Origin: Risungbinella massiliensis
GTDB lineage: Bacteria > Bacillota > Bacilli > Thermoactinomycetales > Thermoactinomycetaceae
NCBI RefSeq assembly: GCF_000942395.1
Contig: NZ_LN812102.1
Coordinates: forward strand, 1,728,155-1,792,154
Direction: 5' to 3'
Length of the DNA stretch: 64,000 nt
Made by a program: the position numbers and the translations under genes. The notes beneath the pieces were generated by a model, which saw only the letters and a list, made by a program, of their open reading frames with translations, was not told the origin of the DNA and searched no databases. Numbering within the stretch: position 1 is the first letter of the stretch; the number at the start of each line of letters is the position of its first letter. Positions 48,332 to 57,358 of this stretch are shown here, in pieces.

Positions 48332-49244
48332 TCGAACCACCTCCAATTAATTTGGTAAAGTAGTCCTCTAGCCGATCTTCGCTCATCGCAATCTTGCTAA
48401 CTTCAATATCATGGTTTACAAAAGTCTTATTGATCGTCCCCTGTTGACCTAGATGAGAGTAAACACGAATCGTTCCCTCGCTATGTACTTCGTAATCGGA
48501 AATGTCAAAATGACGTTCCAGAAGCATGGCCGCTTTATTCTCATTTGATACTTGGAACTCCAAATATTTGCGATTCCGTTTTCTAAGTTCAGAAAATGTG
48601 ACCTCTTCTAATAAATTTCCTTCATGAATAATCCCTAATTTGTCTACTAGCTGTTCGATCTCGGATAAAATATGACTTGATATGAATATCGTAATATTTC
48701 GCTCGTTTGCCAGAGATTTGATCAGTCTGCGCATTTCCTTGATACCGATTGGATCTAGTCCATTAGTGGGCTCATCCAGTATTAGTAGTTCTGGATAATG
48801 AAGCAGGGCTCTAGCTATCCCTAATCTTTGCTTCATTCCTAACGAATATTTCCCTACTAGTTTTTTTGTTTCATCATGTAGTCCTACAATCTCTAGTGCT
48901 TCCTCTATCGCACTTTTCTTATGAACCCCCATAATCTTAGCGTTAATCAGGAGATTTTCTCTCGCTGTAAGATTTTCATAAAAACCTGGCACTTCGACAA
49001 TCGAACCTATTCTCCGTAAAATTGCTTTTCGGTTTCGGAAAAGGTCTTCCCCAAATATTTCGATTTGTCCAAGAGTGGGCTTGATTAGCCCCAATAACAT
49101 TCTGATCGTCGTTGTTTTGCCTGCTCCATTTCGACCTAGAAATCCATATATCTCTCCCTGATTCACCGTCATATTCAGGTTATCTACCGACCTCTGATCT
49201 CCATATATCTTGGTTAGACTAGTTGTTTTTATTACGGCACTCAT
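48324..49244 (-). CDS. bcrA: ABC transporter ATPase, BcrA-like
   Basis: 306 aa from ATG 49244 (GAGGG nine bases upstream). Walker A GRNGAGKTT, signature YSLGMKQRLGIARALL, Walker B LLILDEPTNGLDPIG, H-loop ISSHILSEI. The C-terminal 75 residues (FQVSNENKAAMLLERHFD) are the extension typical of BcrA. Expels bacitracin or related peptides. It shares the general pattern with the dead ATPase at 33222-33945, which suggests that one copy was lost and one kept. Confidence 0.92.
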   Translation of the reverse strand: MSAVIKTTSLTKIYGDQRSVDNLNMTVNQGEIYGFLGRNGAGKTTTIRMLLGLIKPTLGQIEIFGEDLFRNRKAILRRIGSIVEVPGFYENLTARENLLINAKIMGVHKKSAIEEALEIVGLHDETKKLVGKYSLGMKQRLGIARALLHYPELLILDEPTNGLDPIGIKEMRRLIKSLANERNITIFISSHILSEIEQLVDKLGIIHEGNLLEEVTFSELRKRNRKYLEFQVSNENKAAMLLERHFDISDYEVHSEGTIRVYSHLGQQGTINKTFVNHDIEVSKIAMSEDRLEDYFTKLIGGGSIG

Positions 49245-49328
49245 TTTGGGACACCCTCTTTTCAACTGCTCTGCTTACATCATAAAAAGGTGGTTTTAAC
49301 TGCTACTTATCCAGTTCTTAAATGATTC

Positions 49329-50351
49329 TTAAATAACGCCTTCCTTGGATTGGTTGTGCTTAGGCATCGAAAATGCAAAAGTAGTCTTTTCCCATGGAAC
49401 ACTTTCCACCCAGATTCTTCCCCCGTTTTTTTCTACCAGAGCTTTTGCAATGGACAATCCCAAGCCGCTGCCTCCACGAGAAGTTCTTGATCCATCGCCT
49501 CGGTACATCCGATCGAACACACTTCCAAGATCTACAGAGGAAATTCCAGGTCCTTGATCCCAAATGAATAGTTGATATTCATGGTCGCTTTCTATGAGCT
49601 GAATGCCTAGCAATTTTCCTTCCTTCCCATAATAAATAGCATTTTTCATTAAGTTTCCGATAATCCGTTGAAGACTAAGACGATCTGCATTGATATAGCA
49701 ATTTTTTTCTGGAATGTTAACTTTGAACTCCATCTCCTGTTTTCCCATCTCAGGTAAAAACTCGATTACTGTTTCCCTTGCCATTTCTGCTAAGTCCAGC
49801 AATTCTACCTTTAGTGGCATTTCATCTGCATCTAACTTTGCCATCGTAAATATTTCATCAATCAATTGCTTTAGGGAACTTGCTTTTTTCGAAATAATCT
49901 CAAGATACTCTTGCTTTTCTTCTTCTGTAGGCGCTATATCATCTCGTAAAGCATCCACATATCCAATAATGGAGGTAAGGGGAGTTCGAATATCATGTGA
50001 GATGCTAGATAGCAGCCTTTTTCTTGCTTCTTGGGATTTAATAGACTGGACTTGAACTTTCTCTAGTTTCTCTATCAATTCGTTCATAGAAAAAATCACT
50101 TCTGCAAATACGCCATCTTCCTTCGTAAACAACCTTGTTTTGCTATTTCCATTCGTCGCTCTTCTTAGCTCTTCAGCTATGCCCTTGAGATAATGATCAA
50201 AGTGGAATCTCATAAGCAAAAGAATGCCTGTAATAATCAAAAGCGAGCTAAATAGAGCCCATTTCCAAATTCCTTGTGGTTCTAGGATCAAAAGAAATAT
50301 GATCATCATCACTTGAAGGAGAAGCAGAAAGATACTTCTGTCATTATTCAT
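49329..50351 (-). CDS. Sensor histidine kinase of the bcr module
   Basis: About 340 aa from ATG 50351 (AGGTG six bases upstream; overlaps the regulator stop). Two close membrane helices (about 12-50) with almost no outside loop, so it is an intramembrane-sensing kinase of the BceS type. HisKA with SSISHDIRTPLTSIIGYVDA, N-box GNLMKNAIYYG, G1 DQGPGIS, G2 GSGLGLSIA. Such kinases usually sense the work of a partner ABC transporter. Confidence 0.92.
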   Translation of the reverse strand: MNNDRSIFLLLLQVMMIIFLLILEPQGIWKWALFSSLLIITGILLLMRFHFDHYLKGIAEELRRATNGNSKTRLFTKEDGVFAEVIFSMNELIEKLEKVQVQSIKSQEARKRLLSSISHDIRTPLTSIIGYVDALRDDIAPTEEEKQEYLEIISKKASSLKQLIDEIFTMAKLDADEMPLKVELLDLAEMARETVIEFLPEMGKQEMEFKVNIPEKNCYINADRLSLQRIIGNLMKNAIYYGKEGKLLGIQLIESDHEYQLFIWDQGPGISSVDLGSVFDRMYRGDGSRTSRGGSGLGLSIAKALVEKNGGRIWVESVPWEKTTFAFSMPKHNQSKEGVI

Positions 50352-51063
50352 CTTTTTCACCTACAAACTTGTATCCGATACCCCATACGGTTTGAATATA
50401 TTGGGGGTTAGAAGGGTCTGTTTCGATTTTCATTCGAAGCTTACGGATATGTACCATAACAGTATTGTCATCTTCTAAGTAGTCACTGTCCCAAACATTA
50501 CGAAATAGTTGTGTCTTGGTAAATACTTGTCCAGGATGGGTGACGAAAAACTTTAACAGTTGTAGTTCTTTTCCGGTTAAAGATATTTCTTCCCCCTCTT
50601 TCATCACGATGTATTTTTTTAAATCCACCATTAAGCCTTTAAATTGGATCAACGATGTTTCATTCGAACTATCATTGCTGCTATCACTACCTAGTATGAA
50701 AAACCTCCTCATAAGCGCCTTAACTCTCGCAACTACTTCGTGGATACTAAATGGTTTCGTAATATAATCGTCTGCCCCAATGGTAAGTCCTAATATTTTA
50801 TCCACCTCATGATCTTTTGCTGTCAGCATCATGATCGGAACATTGGTTTTATTCCGAAGTTGTCTACATACCTCGATCCCATCTATTTTCGGCATCATAA
50901 GGTCTAAAATGATAAGGTTGTATTGATTTTGCTCAAATAACATAAGGGCTTCTTCTCCATCTACTGCTACATCTACCTTATACCATTCTCTTTCCAGATA
51001 TTTTTTCAATAAATCTCGTATCTCTTTTTCATCCTCTGCAATCAATACTCGAATTTCGTCCAT
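50344..51063 (-). CDS. OmpR-family response regulator of the bcr module
   Basis: 239 aa from ATG 51063 with AGGAGGAG upstream; the longer open frame adds 57 residues with no domain sense. Receiver: LIAEDEKE, phospho-Asp in LIILDLMMPKIDG, Lys in ITKPFS. Winged helix: LTGKELQLLKFFVTHPGQVF, VMVHIRKLRMKIE. First gene of the five-gene bcr cluster; likely activates bcrA, bcrB and bcrC when bacitracin-type drugs are present. Confidence 0.92.
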   Translation of the reverse strand: MDEIRVLIAEDEKEIRDLLKKYLEREWYKVDVAVDGEEALMLFEQNQYNLIILDLMMPKIDGIEVCRQLRNKTNVPIMMLTAKDHEVDKILGLTIGADDYITKPFSIHEVVARVKALMRRFFILGSDSSNDSSNETSLIQFKGLMVDLKKYIVMKEGEEISLTGKELQLLKFFVTHPGQVFTKTQLFRNVWDSDYLEDDNTVMVHIRKLRMKIETDPSNPQYIQTVWGIGYKFVGEKDE

Positions 51064-51127
51064 GGTTTCACCTACTCCTCCTATCATTTCATTTTGGCTC
51101 AAAGGTAAAAGGAACTTTATTTTACGG

Positions 51128-51156
51128 TTGACATATATTATCTCATCATTTATTGT
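51128..51156 (+). promoter_or_regulatory. Promoter of the ABC-F gene leader
   Basis: -35 TTGACA (51128-51133), 17-base spacer, -10 TATTGT (51151-51156). A start near 51163 gives a leader of about 265 bases before the coding start. Confidence 0.6.
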
Positions 51157-51162
51157 TGCATT

Positions 51163-51393
51163 AAATAAAATCGGAAGGGTGACCCAATTACATGAAGTAC
51201 TAATCCTATTTTTCGAAAACTCCATTGAAGGCAATTAAGCTTCTAACAGATGACTATTTCTGCTGTTTTAAGCGCTGTCTTTAATCGAGATTTCAGAATA
51301 GGATTAGGCTTCTATAGTTGGATCAAAAGGGCGAAGTCTCTTTTGATGTTCACCTATGCCTCCTATTCTGAATGCAGATAGGAGGCTTTTTTT
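51163..51393 (+). promoter_or_regulatory. Transcription attenuator of the ABC-F resistance gene
   Basis: Terminator: GCCTCCTAT / ATAGGAGGC (51358-51366, 51378-51386) and T7 (51387-51393), ahead of the gene. Anti-terminator: TTCAGAATAGGATTAGGC (51292-51309) is complementary to GCCTCCTATTCTGAA of the terminator's left arm, enclosing hairpin ATCAAAAG / CTTTTGAT (51322-51347). Only one of the two can form. This is the layout of ribosome-mediated attenuation known for vmlR and vga genes. Confidence 0.85.
51250..51381 (+). CDS. Possible leader peptide in the attenuator
   Basis: 43-codon frame from ATG 51250 to TAG inside the terminator's right arm; it spans the anti-terminator and the terminator. 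A ribosome stalled early by an antibiotic would free the anti-terminator. The ribosome binding site is weak, so the true leader peptide may be different or shorter. Confidence 0.35.
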   Translation: MTISAVLSAVFNRDFRIGLGFYSWIKRAKSLLMFTYASYSECR

Positions 51394-51427
51394 GTCTCCA
51401 GAACATGATGAAAATGGGGATGATTAT

Positions 51428-52996
51428 ATGATGTTATTGGAAGCTACGAATGTAAAGCTGTATGTAAAAGATCGTTTATTAGCCGATATAGAAAGACTAC
51501 AAATCCAGAAAAACGACCGAATCGGCTTAGTCGGAAGAAATGGAAGCGGAAAAACAACCCTGCTAGAAGTGTTAGCTGGAAAGAAGTCTCCTGACAAAGG
51601 GAATGTAATCACACACGGAATATGTGAGCTTTTGCCACAGCTAAAAAAGACGGATACAACCAAAAGCGGTGGAGAAGTAACACAAGAATACATTAACCAA
51701 GCAATCACTAAAAAACCAGATATTTTGTTAGCAGATGAGCCAACGACAAACTTGGATAAAGATCACATCGATTGGTTAGAGAAGAAACTGACGCGATGGC
51801 AAGGGGCGTTTGTCCTTGTATCACATGATCGTGCCTTTTTAGATGCTCTATGCACCTCGATCTGGGAAATCAAAGACGGACAAGTGAAAGAGTATAAGGG
51901 AAATTACTCCGATTATGTTGAACAAAAAGAATTAGAACATCACCAGCATGAAATGGCTTATGAAAAGTATGAGAAAAAGAAAAAGCAGCTGGAAGACGCA
52001 TTGAAACTAAAGGAGCAAAAAGCAGAACGAGCTACCAAAGCATCCAAAAAAGTAAGCTCTTCCGAGGCAAGAAATACCAAGCCATATTTTGCGAAAAAGC
52101 AAAAGAAGTTACAAAAGACGGCTAAAGCGATGGAAACGAGATTAGAGAAACTCGATAAAGTAGAAAAACCGACAGAAATACCTGCAATTAAAATGAATTT
52201 GCCAAATGAAGAATCGTTTAAGGGTAGGATCATACTTCGTGTCAACGAAGTATCTGGTATCATCGATCAACGTACCTTGTGGAAAGCAACCAGTTTTACG
52301 ATTCGTGGTGGAGATAAACTAGCGATCATCGGACCAAACGGGTGTGGGAAAACAACTCTCGTGAAAAAAATCATCCATCACGACGATGACGCGATCACGA
52401 TCTCTCCATCGATGAAAATCGGCTATTTTAGTCAAAACCTAAACATATTAGATGTCGACCAATCGATTTTAGATAATGTACGCTCCACCTCCAAGCAGGA
52501 TGAAACATTGATCCGAACAGTACTGGCAAGACTACACTTTTTTAGAGAAGACGTCTATAAAAGTGTTGCAGTATTAAGTGGTGGGGAACGGGTAAAAGTG
52601 GCGTTGGCTAAATTGTTTGTTAGCGACATCAATACGATCATTTTAGACGAACCAACGAACTTTCTAGATATTCATGCAGTGGAAGCACTAGAATCTCTTC
52701 TCCAAGAATACGAAGGAACCGTCATTTTTGTATCTCATGACCGCCAATTTATCGAGAATATCGCCACTCGTATTTTAGTAATAAACAATGCGGAAATAGA
52801 AATATTTGACGGGACCTATGATGAATACAAATATTATGTTCCCCAAGAAAGCCGCGATTCGTTAGAAGATCAACGGCTCATCTTAGAAACGAAAATAACA
52901 GACGTGCTAAGTCGGTTAAGTATCGAGCCATCTGCGGAGCTAGAAAGGGAGTTTCAAAAACTTCTAGCTGAGAAACAAAAATTAAAGTCCCAATGA
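51428..52996 (+). CDS. vga-like: ABC-F ribosome protection protein, Vga type
   Basis: 522 aa from ATG 51428 (GGGGA seven bases upstream), the same length as Vga(A). Two ATPase domains without membrane parts: NBD1 Walker A GRNGSGKTT (36-44), signature KSGGE, Walker B LLADEPTTNLD; a Lys-rich linker of about 80 residues (antibiotic resistance domain); NBD2 Walker A GPNGCGKTT near 300, signature LSGGERVKVALAKL, Walker B IILDEPTNFLD. It binds the ribosomal E site and dislodges lincosamides, streptogramin A and pleuromutilins. Regulated by the attenuator upstream. Exact drug range cannot be read from sequence. Confidence 0.9.
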   Translation: MMLLEATNVKLYVKDRLLADIERLQIQKNDRIGLVGRNGSGKTTLLEVLAGKKSPDKGNVITHGICELLPQLKKTDTTKSGGEVTQEYINQAITKKPDILLADEPTTNLDKDHIDWLEKKLTRWQGAFVLVSHDRAFLDALCTSIWEIKDGQVKEYKGNYSDYVEQKELEHHQHEMAYEKYEKKKKQLEDALKLKEQKAERATKASKKVSSSEARNTKPYFAKKQKKLQKTAKAMETRLEKLDKVEKPTEIPAIKMNLPNEESFKGRIILRVNEVSGIIDQRTLWKATSFTIRGGDKLAIIGPNGCGKTTLVKKIIHHDDDAITISPSMKIGYFSQNLNILDVDQSILDNVRSTSKQDETLIRTVLARLHFFREDVYKSVAVLSGGERVKVALAKLFVSDINTIILDEPTNFLDIHAVEALESLLQEYEGTVIFVSHDRQFIENIATRILVINNAEIEIFDGTYDEYKYYVPQESRDSLEDQRLILETKITDVLSRLSIEPSAELEREFQKLLAEKQKLKSQ

Positions 52997-53030
52997 TTTG
53001 CATAGTGTTTTGCAAATGACAGGTACAAAA

Positions 53031-53065
53031 ATGCACTGAGAAATGATGATCTCAGTGCATTTTAT
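53031..53065 (+). terminator. Terminator after the ABC-F gene
   Basis: 11-bp stem ATGCACTGAGA / TCTCAGTGCAT, then TTTATTTTATTTT. It also stands 28 bases from the end of the convergent response regulator gene. A near copy is at 57147-57183. Confidence 0.85.
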
Positions 53066-53087
53066 TTTATTTTGATAGCACATCTCG

Positions 53088-53693
53088 TCAAATCCATCCT
53101 TTTTCTTGTGCTATTTTAATAGCATGATGCCTTGATTCTACTTCCATCTTTTGAATAGCGGTTGACAAGTAATTTCGTACAGTCCCTTTTGTTAAAAAGA
53201 GACTTTTTGCAATTTGTGCTGTATTTTTACCTTCTGCAACGAAACGTAACACTTCCTGTTCTCGCTCTGTTAACGGATTCTCCTCTCTCATAAATAACGC
53301 GGAGGCCAACTCGGTACTGATCACTTTCTGACCTTTAGTCACCTTCCGAATTGCATCGATCAAAAAATCTATTGGTTCATCTTTCAATAGGTATCCTTCC
53401 ACTTTTGCTTCCATCGCTTTTTGCAAGTATCCTGGTCTGGCAAACGTAGTGACGATCAAAATCTTACAAGACAAACTTTTTTCTCGAATCTTTTTTGCCA
53501 CTTCAAGTCCTGTCATAATCGGGATCTCAATATCTAAAATACATAAATCAGGTGTGTATAATTCAACTGCTTCCAATGCTTCCTTTCCATCGGATACTTG
53601 TGCGACAACTTCTAGGTCTTCTTCTAATTGTAATAGTGAGGTCATTGCACCTCGTAGCATTTTTTGATCTTCTGCAAGGACGATGCGAATCAT
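53088..53693 (-). CDS. NarL/LuxR-family response regulator
   Basis: 201 aa. Receiver: VLAEDQKM, phospho-Asp in LCILDIEIPIMTG, Lys in LLKDEP. C-terminal LuxR HTH: LTEREQEVLRFVAEGKNTAQ, IAKSLFLTKGTVRNYLS. Partner of the kinase encoded just upstream, 4-base overlap. Similar to DesR/YxjL, which respond to membrane state or cell-wall stress; the target is possibly its own operon. Confidence 0.92.
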   Translation of the reverse strand: MIRIVLAEDQKMLRGAMTSLLQLEEDLEVVAQVSDGKEALEAVELYTPDLCILDIEIPIMTGLEVAKKIREKSLSCKILIVTTFARPGYLQKAMEAKVEGYLLKDEPIDFLIDAIRKVTKGQKVISTELASALFMREENPLTEREQEVLRFVAEGKNTAQIAKSLFLTKGTVRNYLSTAIQKMEVESRHHAIKIAQEKGWI

Positions 53694-54814
53694 TTAGAAT
53701 CGATCCTTTCTTGTTGATCTACAGGTACACTCAATGTCACCATCACACCACCATTGGAGGAAGCAGCAATGTTGGTATGTCCTTTTAGCAAACGGATCCG
53801 TTCTTGAATAGAGTTCAGTCCGTTTCCCTCCATTCCACCTTGTTCAAACCCGATCCCATCATCCTCAATGTGTATATAGTACCAATCATCTGTATATTCG
53901 CTCGTTATCCTACAATGTTGTGCCTTACTATGTTTGATCACATTGGTAATTGCCTCACGCAGAGACAAAGCCAGCATCGTCTCTGCGACTTTGGACAGTT
54001 TGGGTGTGGATGAACTCTTCCCTAAACTCAAGTGAATACCTGAGCTATCTAAAAATTTAGCCGTGTGCTCCATCTCTTCCTCTAGCGAAACAAACTTCAT
54101 CGATGTCACAAGTTCACGAACTTGTTTTAATGCAAAGCGTGATGTGCCCATCACCTCATTCATTTCTCGTTTGGCCTGTTCGGTATTTTTGTCTATTAAC
54201 CGAATCGCCAACTCACTTTTCAACGTAATCATGGTGAGTGTTTGTCCGAGAGTATCATGAAGGTCTCGCGCAATACGATGGCGTTCTTCCTCTTGAATGT
54301 ACTTTTCCAGTTTTTCATTTGCGGTGGCAAGTTCTTGTCGTAACAATTTAGATCGTTCTTTCATATGAATCGCAATCGGTAATAATACAAGTAGGACCAG
54401 TATAGGAAAGTGAGTAGTTCCAAAAAAGGAGGTCCAATCTCCCCTCAAGTACATATGTGTTCCTACATACATCACAATAAATCCAAACATTCCTATCACC
54501 ATATGGGTTTTGGAACGAACACGACCGAGTAAATCAGAGAAAATAAAAGCAAAATATACAAGGTTCTCATTATAAAACATCACAAAGACAGAAATTACAG
54601 CACATCCAAGGAGCGTAGATCCTAACATTCTCCAATCTCGAAACCACAAACTTACATAGAAGGCAAACAAAAAGAGGCCCAATAAAAGGAAACTGCCGAC
54701 CAACCCAATTGGGTTATCGGCGGTAAGCACTCCATAGATTAATAATACAGTGAGAATTAAATCTACTATTAGATATTTTTCTATTTGGTCGTCAGGATAC
54801 CACTTATATTTCAC
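53690..54814 (-). CDS. Sensor histidine kinase, DesK/NarX type
   Basis: About 374 aa from GTG 54814 with GGAGGAGAG upstream; an ATG at 54841 overlapping the DUF418 stop is the alternative. Five or six membrane helices without an external domain, a coiled linker, then HisKA_3 with the phospho-His in RIARDLHDTLGQTLTMITLK, N-box LREAITNVIKHSKA, G1 EDDGIGFEQG and G2 GNGLNSIQERI. Senses the membrane like DesK. Operon DUF418-kinase-regulator. Confidence 0.9.
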   Translation of the reverse strand: MKYKWYPDDQIEKYLIVDLILTVLLIYGVLTADNPIGLVGSFLLLGLFLFAFYVSLWFRDWRMLGSTLLGCAVISVFVMFYNENLVYFAFIFSDLLGRVRSKTHMVIGMFGFIVMYVGTHMYLRGDWTSFFGTTHFPILVLLVLLPIAIHMKERSKLLRQELATANEKLEKYIQEEERHRIARDLHDTLGQTLTMITLKSELAIRLIDKNTEQAKREMNEVMGTSRFALKQVRELVTSMKFVSLEEEMEHTAKFLDSSGIHLSLGKSSSTPKLSKVAETMLALSLREAITNVIKHSKAQHCRITSEYTDDWYYIHIEDDGIGFEQGGMEGNGLNSIQERIRLLKGHTNIAASSNGGVMVTLSVPVDQQERIDSK

Positions 54815-54837
54815 TGATCTCTCCTCCTGCCTACGAT

Positions 54838-55983
54838 TCATTTTTTACCTATCATCATTCCTGTAAAGTACCTGCGGGCAAATTCCATCGGTCCAAACTT
54901 AAATCTCCGTAGCCAGAACATAGCAAATATCATTTGTAAGATACTAATTAGAAGCCAAATTCCAATTGTCATAAGGGAGTTGACTTTTCCTCCCAATCCT
55001 AATCCCCATCCATAAAAAATAAATGATGCCAAAATATTTTGTGTTACATAGCAACTAAGAGCCATTTTCCCTATGTCTTCAAAGCGAGACCAGAGCCACA
55101 GTCTCTCATTTATCTCTACCATTTTCGCAATCAGAGCAATATACCCAATTGATAAAACAGGTGCAAAAAGATAACGAACTGGGAAGTCAAAGACTCCTCC
55201 TGGAACAAAAGTGAGCAAGTTTAATGGGATCCCAATGCCTAATCCAATCCATAACATTTTATTTCGAATTCGTTTCCCTGTCTCGTCTGATGAAAAAGAA
55301 CCCGAACGCATTAGTCGTATACCAGCTAAGAATAAAAAAATATTCATCGGAATAACGAAAATCGCTTCACTACGCAGTGGCAGAAAGTTCTCCAGTCTCG
55401 CTTGTATTTGCTCGATCCAAGTCCCATTTTGATACAGAGAAACCGTGTAATCCATATCACCTAGTAACATTACGCCAGATCCAAAATAAATACTGACTCC
55501 TAGAATATACAACATGACAACCGCATGAAAAGTTCCCGTTATTATCATCGCTCGCTTGATCAGCTTGTCACCGCCTTTGATAATAAACGAAACAATGATG
55601 GCAGTAACAGCGTAACTCATCAAAATGTCGTATTCCATCACAAGCGTGAAATGAATCAAACCTTCCATCAACAAGAATAGAGATGTCCATAAGTAGACCC
55701 CAGGCCAAGCAGTTCCTTTGCGTAAAGACTGTTGATACTTCAGTTCTAACCCTACTCCAAACATCATAGTCAATAAGCCTAAAAGCTTTCCATTAACCAA
55801 AAACAGAACAACTAACCTAAGAAAATCTTGGACAGACTCCCACCATATTGCATGATCTATCGTAAACAGATACGAAATGTCCCCTAAGTGGGCAAAAATC
55901 CAAATATTTGTCCCCAGTGTTCCTAATATAGCAAACCCTCTTAAAATATCGAGCAGCGGAATTCGTTCATTCGTTTTTTGCAT
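54838..55983 (-). CDS. DUF418 membrane protein (YeiB-like)
   Basis: 381 aa with about ten helices. ILDILRGFAILGTLGTNIWI at the N-terminus is the typical DUF418 opening, and the C-terminal third (GKMALSCYVTQNILASFIFY, GWGLGLGG) is the DUF418 core. GAGGGAAAG precedes ATG 55983. First gene of the operon with kinase and response regulator. The family is uncharacterised and related to acyltransferase-3 type membrane proteins. Confidence 0.88.
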   Translation of the reverse strand: MQKTNERIPLLDILRGFAILGTLGTNIWIFAHLGDISYLFTIDHAIWWESVQDFLRLVVLFLVNGKLLGLLTMMFGVGLELKYQQSLRKGTAWPGVYLWTSLFLLMEGLIHFTLVMEYDILMSYAVTAIIVSFIIKGGDKLIKRAMIITGTFHAVVMLYILGVSIYFGSGVMLLGDMDYTVSLYQNGTWIEQIQARLENFLPLRSEAIFVIPMNIFLFLAGIRLMRSGSFSSDETGKRIRNKMLWIGLGIGIPLNLLTFVPGGVFDFPVRYLFAPVLSIGYIALIAKMVEINERLWLWSRFEDIGKMALSCYVTQNILASFIFYGWGLGLGGKVNSLMTIGIWLLISILQMIFAMFWLRRFKFGPMEFARRYFTGMMIGKK

Positions 55984-56186
55984 CGCCTTTCCCTCACTTC
56001 GAAAAACTGATTGTTTCCTTCAGTTTATCTTTCAAGTGAGCAAGACAATATTCACAACTATCAGTTCCTCCATATGACAGGTGTCATTAAGTTTAGGATG
56101 CTTCTCATAACATATGAGATTTTCAAAACTATTTTTGAATTGAATGCATATGTTTAACCTAGATCGAAAATCAGGAGGAGCAAAAA

Positions 56187-57116
56187 GTGAGCAAAAAAAT
56201 ACTATTTTTTGGTGACGTAGGAATAGATGATACGGTTGCTCTAATCTATGCTTATCTAAAAGAAGAACTCGAGATTGTTGGTATTGTCGCAGACTATGGG
56301 AACGTTCCAAGGGAGCAAACAATTGAGAATGTCTACTACTTGATCAATCAAGTCAATCCATCTACCAACATTAGAGTGATTGGAGGAGCAATACGACCAT
56401 TAACTGGAGAAGCTCCTGTTTTTTATCCAGATATACATGGAAAATATGGGTTAGGTCCGATCAATCCAGGAAATTCTATAGGCGAGATCGAAAACTTTTT
56501 TGAAATCGCCAATATCATCGAAACCTACCAAAATGAATTGATCATTGTGAATACAGGTCGACTAACATCCTTGGCTACTATGTTTATTTTATTTGCAGAG
56601 TTAATGAAATCGGTAAAATCCTATTACGTGATGGGGGGTGCCTTTTGGGTTCCAGGAAATGTAACTGCTGTTTCAGAAGCTAACTTCCATGCAGATCCCA
56701 TCGCCGTAAAAATTGTATTAGAGTTTGCTAACAATCTCACCATCATTCCGTTAAATGTTACTAATCGTGCAATCGTTACTCCTGAGATGGTAGATTATAT
56801 CCATTCCAAAGGGAAAGCACCTATTATCAAACCAATGTTGGATCATTATTATCGATTTTATAAAAATAGAAATCCTTCTATTCATGGAAGTCCTGTTCAT
56901 GACGCTATCACATTGATGGCAGTAAACAACGATATATTCTCTTATCAGCACCTCCCTGTTCAGATCGTGCAAACAGAGGGAGTAGCTAGAGGGCAAAGTA
57001 TTGTAGACATCCGTCCCTATATTCCATTTCCCCAAAATGCCAAAATACATAAAATCGCTTTTGACTTTGACTACCATAAGTTTTATATCGAGTTCATGAC
57101 AACACTATCAGGTTAG
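56187..57116 (+). CDS. Nucleoside hydrolase family protein
   Basis: 309 aa from GTG 56187 with AGGAGGAG upstream. The N-terminal metal motif is FFGDVGIDD: Asp10, Asp14 and Asp15 of the usual DxDxxxDD are present, but the first Asp (position 8) is Phe. The second metal site PVHDAITLMAV and the ribose loop EANFHADPIAV are kept. It would split inosine/uridine-type nucleosides into base and ribose, in the cytoplasm. The missing Asp and the altered Pro11 suggest changed substrate choice, so the exact substrate is open. Confidence 0.85.
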   Translation: MSKKILFFGDVGIDDTVALIYAYLKEELEIVGIVADYGNVPREQTIENVYYLINQVNPSTNIRVIGGAIRPLTGEAPVFYPDIHGKYGLGPINPGNSIGEIENFFEIANIIETYQNELIIVNTGRLTSLATMFILFAELMKSVKSYYVMGGAFWVPGNVTAVSEANFHADPIAVKIVLEFANNLTIIPLNVTNRAIVTPEMVDYIHSKGKAPIIKPMLDHYYRFYKNRNPSIHGSPVHDAITLMAVNNDIFSYQHLPVQIVQTEGVARGQSIVDIRPYIPFPQNAKIHKIAFDFDYHKFYIEFMTTLSG

Positions 57117-57146
57117 AAATTCTCTTAAACATAACAAGAACAAATA

Positions 57147-57183
57147 AAATGCACTGAGAACATATTCCCAGTGCATTTTATTT
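57147..57183 (+). terminator. Terminator after the nucleoside hydrolase gene
   Basis: Stem AAATGCACTG / CAGTGCATTT, then T-rich. The stem sequence is nearly the same as the terminator at 53031-53065. Confidence 0.8.
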
Positions 57184-57236
57184 GTTCTACCCCCCGTTGG
57201 GAAGGATCGAGAACAAAACTTCCCATTCCATCACAT

Positions 57237-57265
57237 TTGTCTATTTAATATAATTACTATATAAT
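57237..57265 (+). promoter_or_regulatory. Promoter of the fetAB operon
   Basis: -35 TTGTCT, 17-base spacer, perfect -10 TATAAT (57260-57265). The start near 57272 leaves an 87-base leader that can form a GGGAC/GTCCC hairpin (57326-57343 area). No known riboswitch motif recognised. Confidence 0.65.
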
Positions 57266-57358
57266 AATTATTATAAATAAGTTCATTAAGATCATATAAT
57301 ATGACGAGCTGATGATCTAGAGTTCGGGACTACAGCTTGTCCCAAAGGATGTAGAATA

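Noticed and set aside
46863-51063. A full BceAB-type system instead of BcrABC
   Set aside because: The permease is a six-helix ABC-2 protein, without the large FtsX-type extracellular domain of BceB, and a PAP2 phosphatase gene is linked, as in bcrABC.
57272-57358. Riboswitch in the fetAB leader
   Set aside because: Only a short GGGAC/GTCCC hairpin is visible. There is no match to metal riboswitch cores I know and no terminator in the leader.
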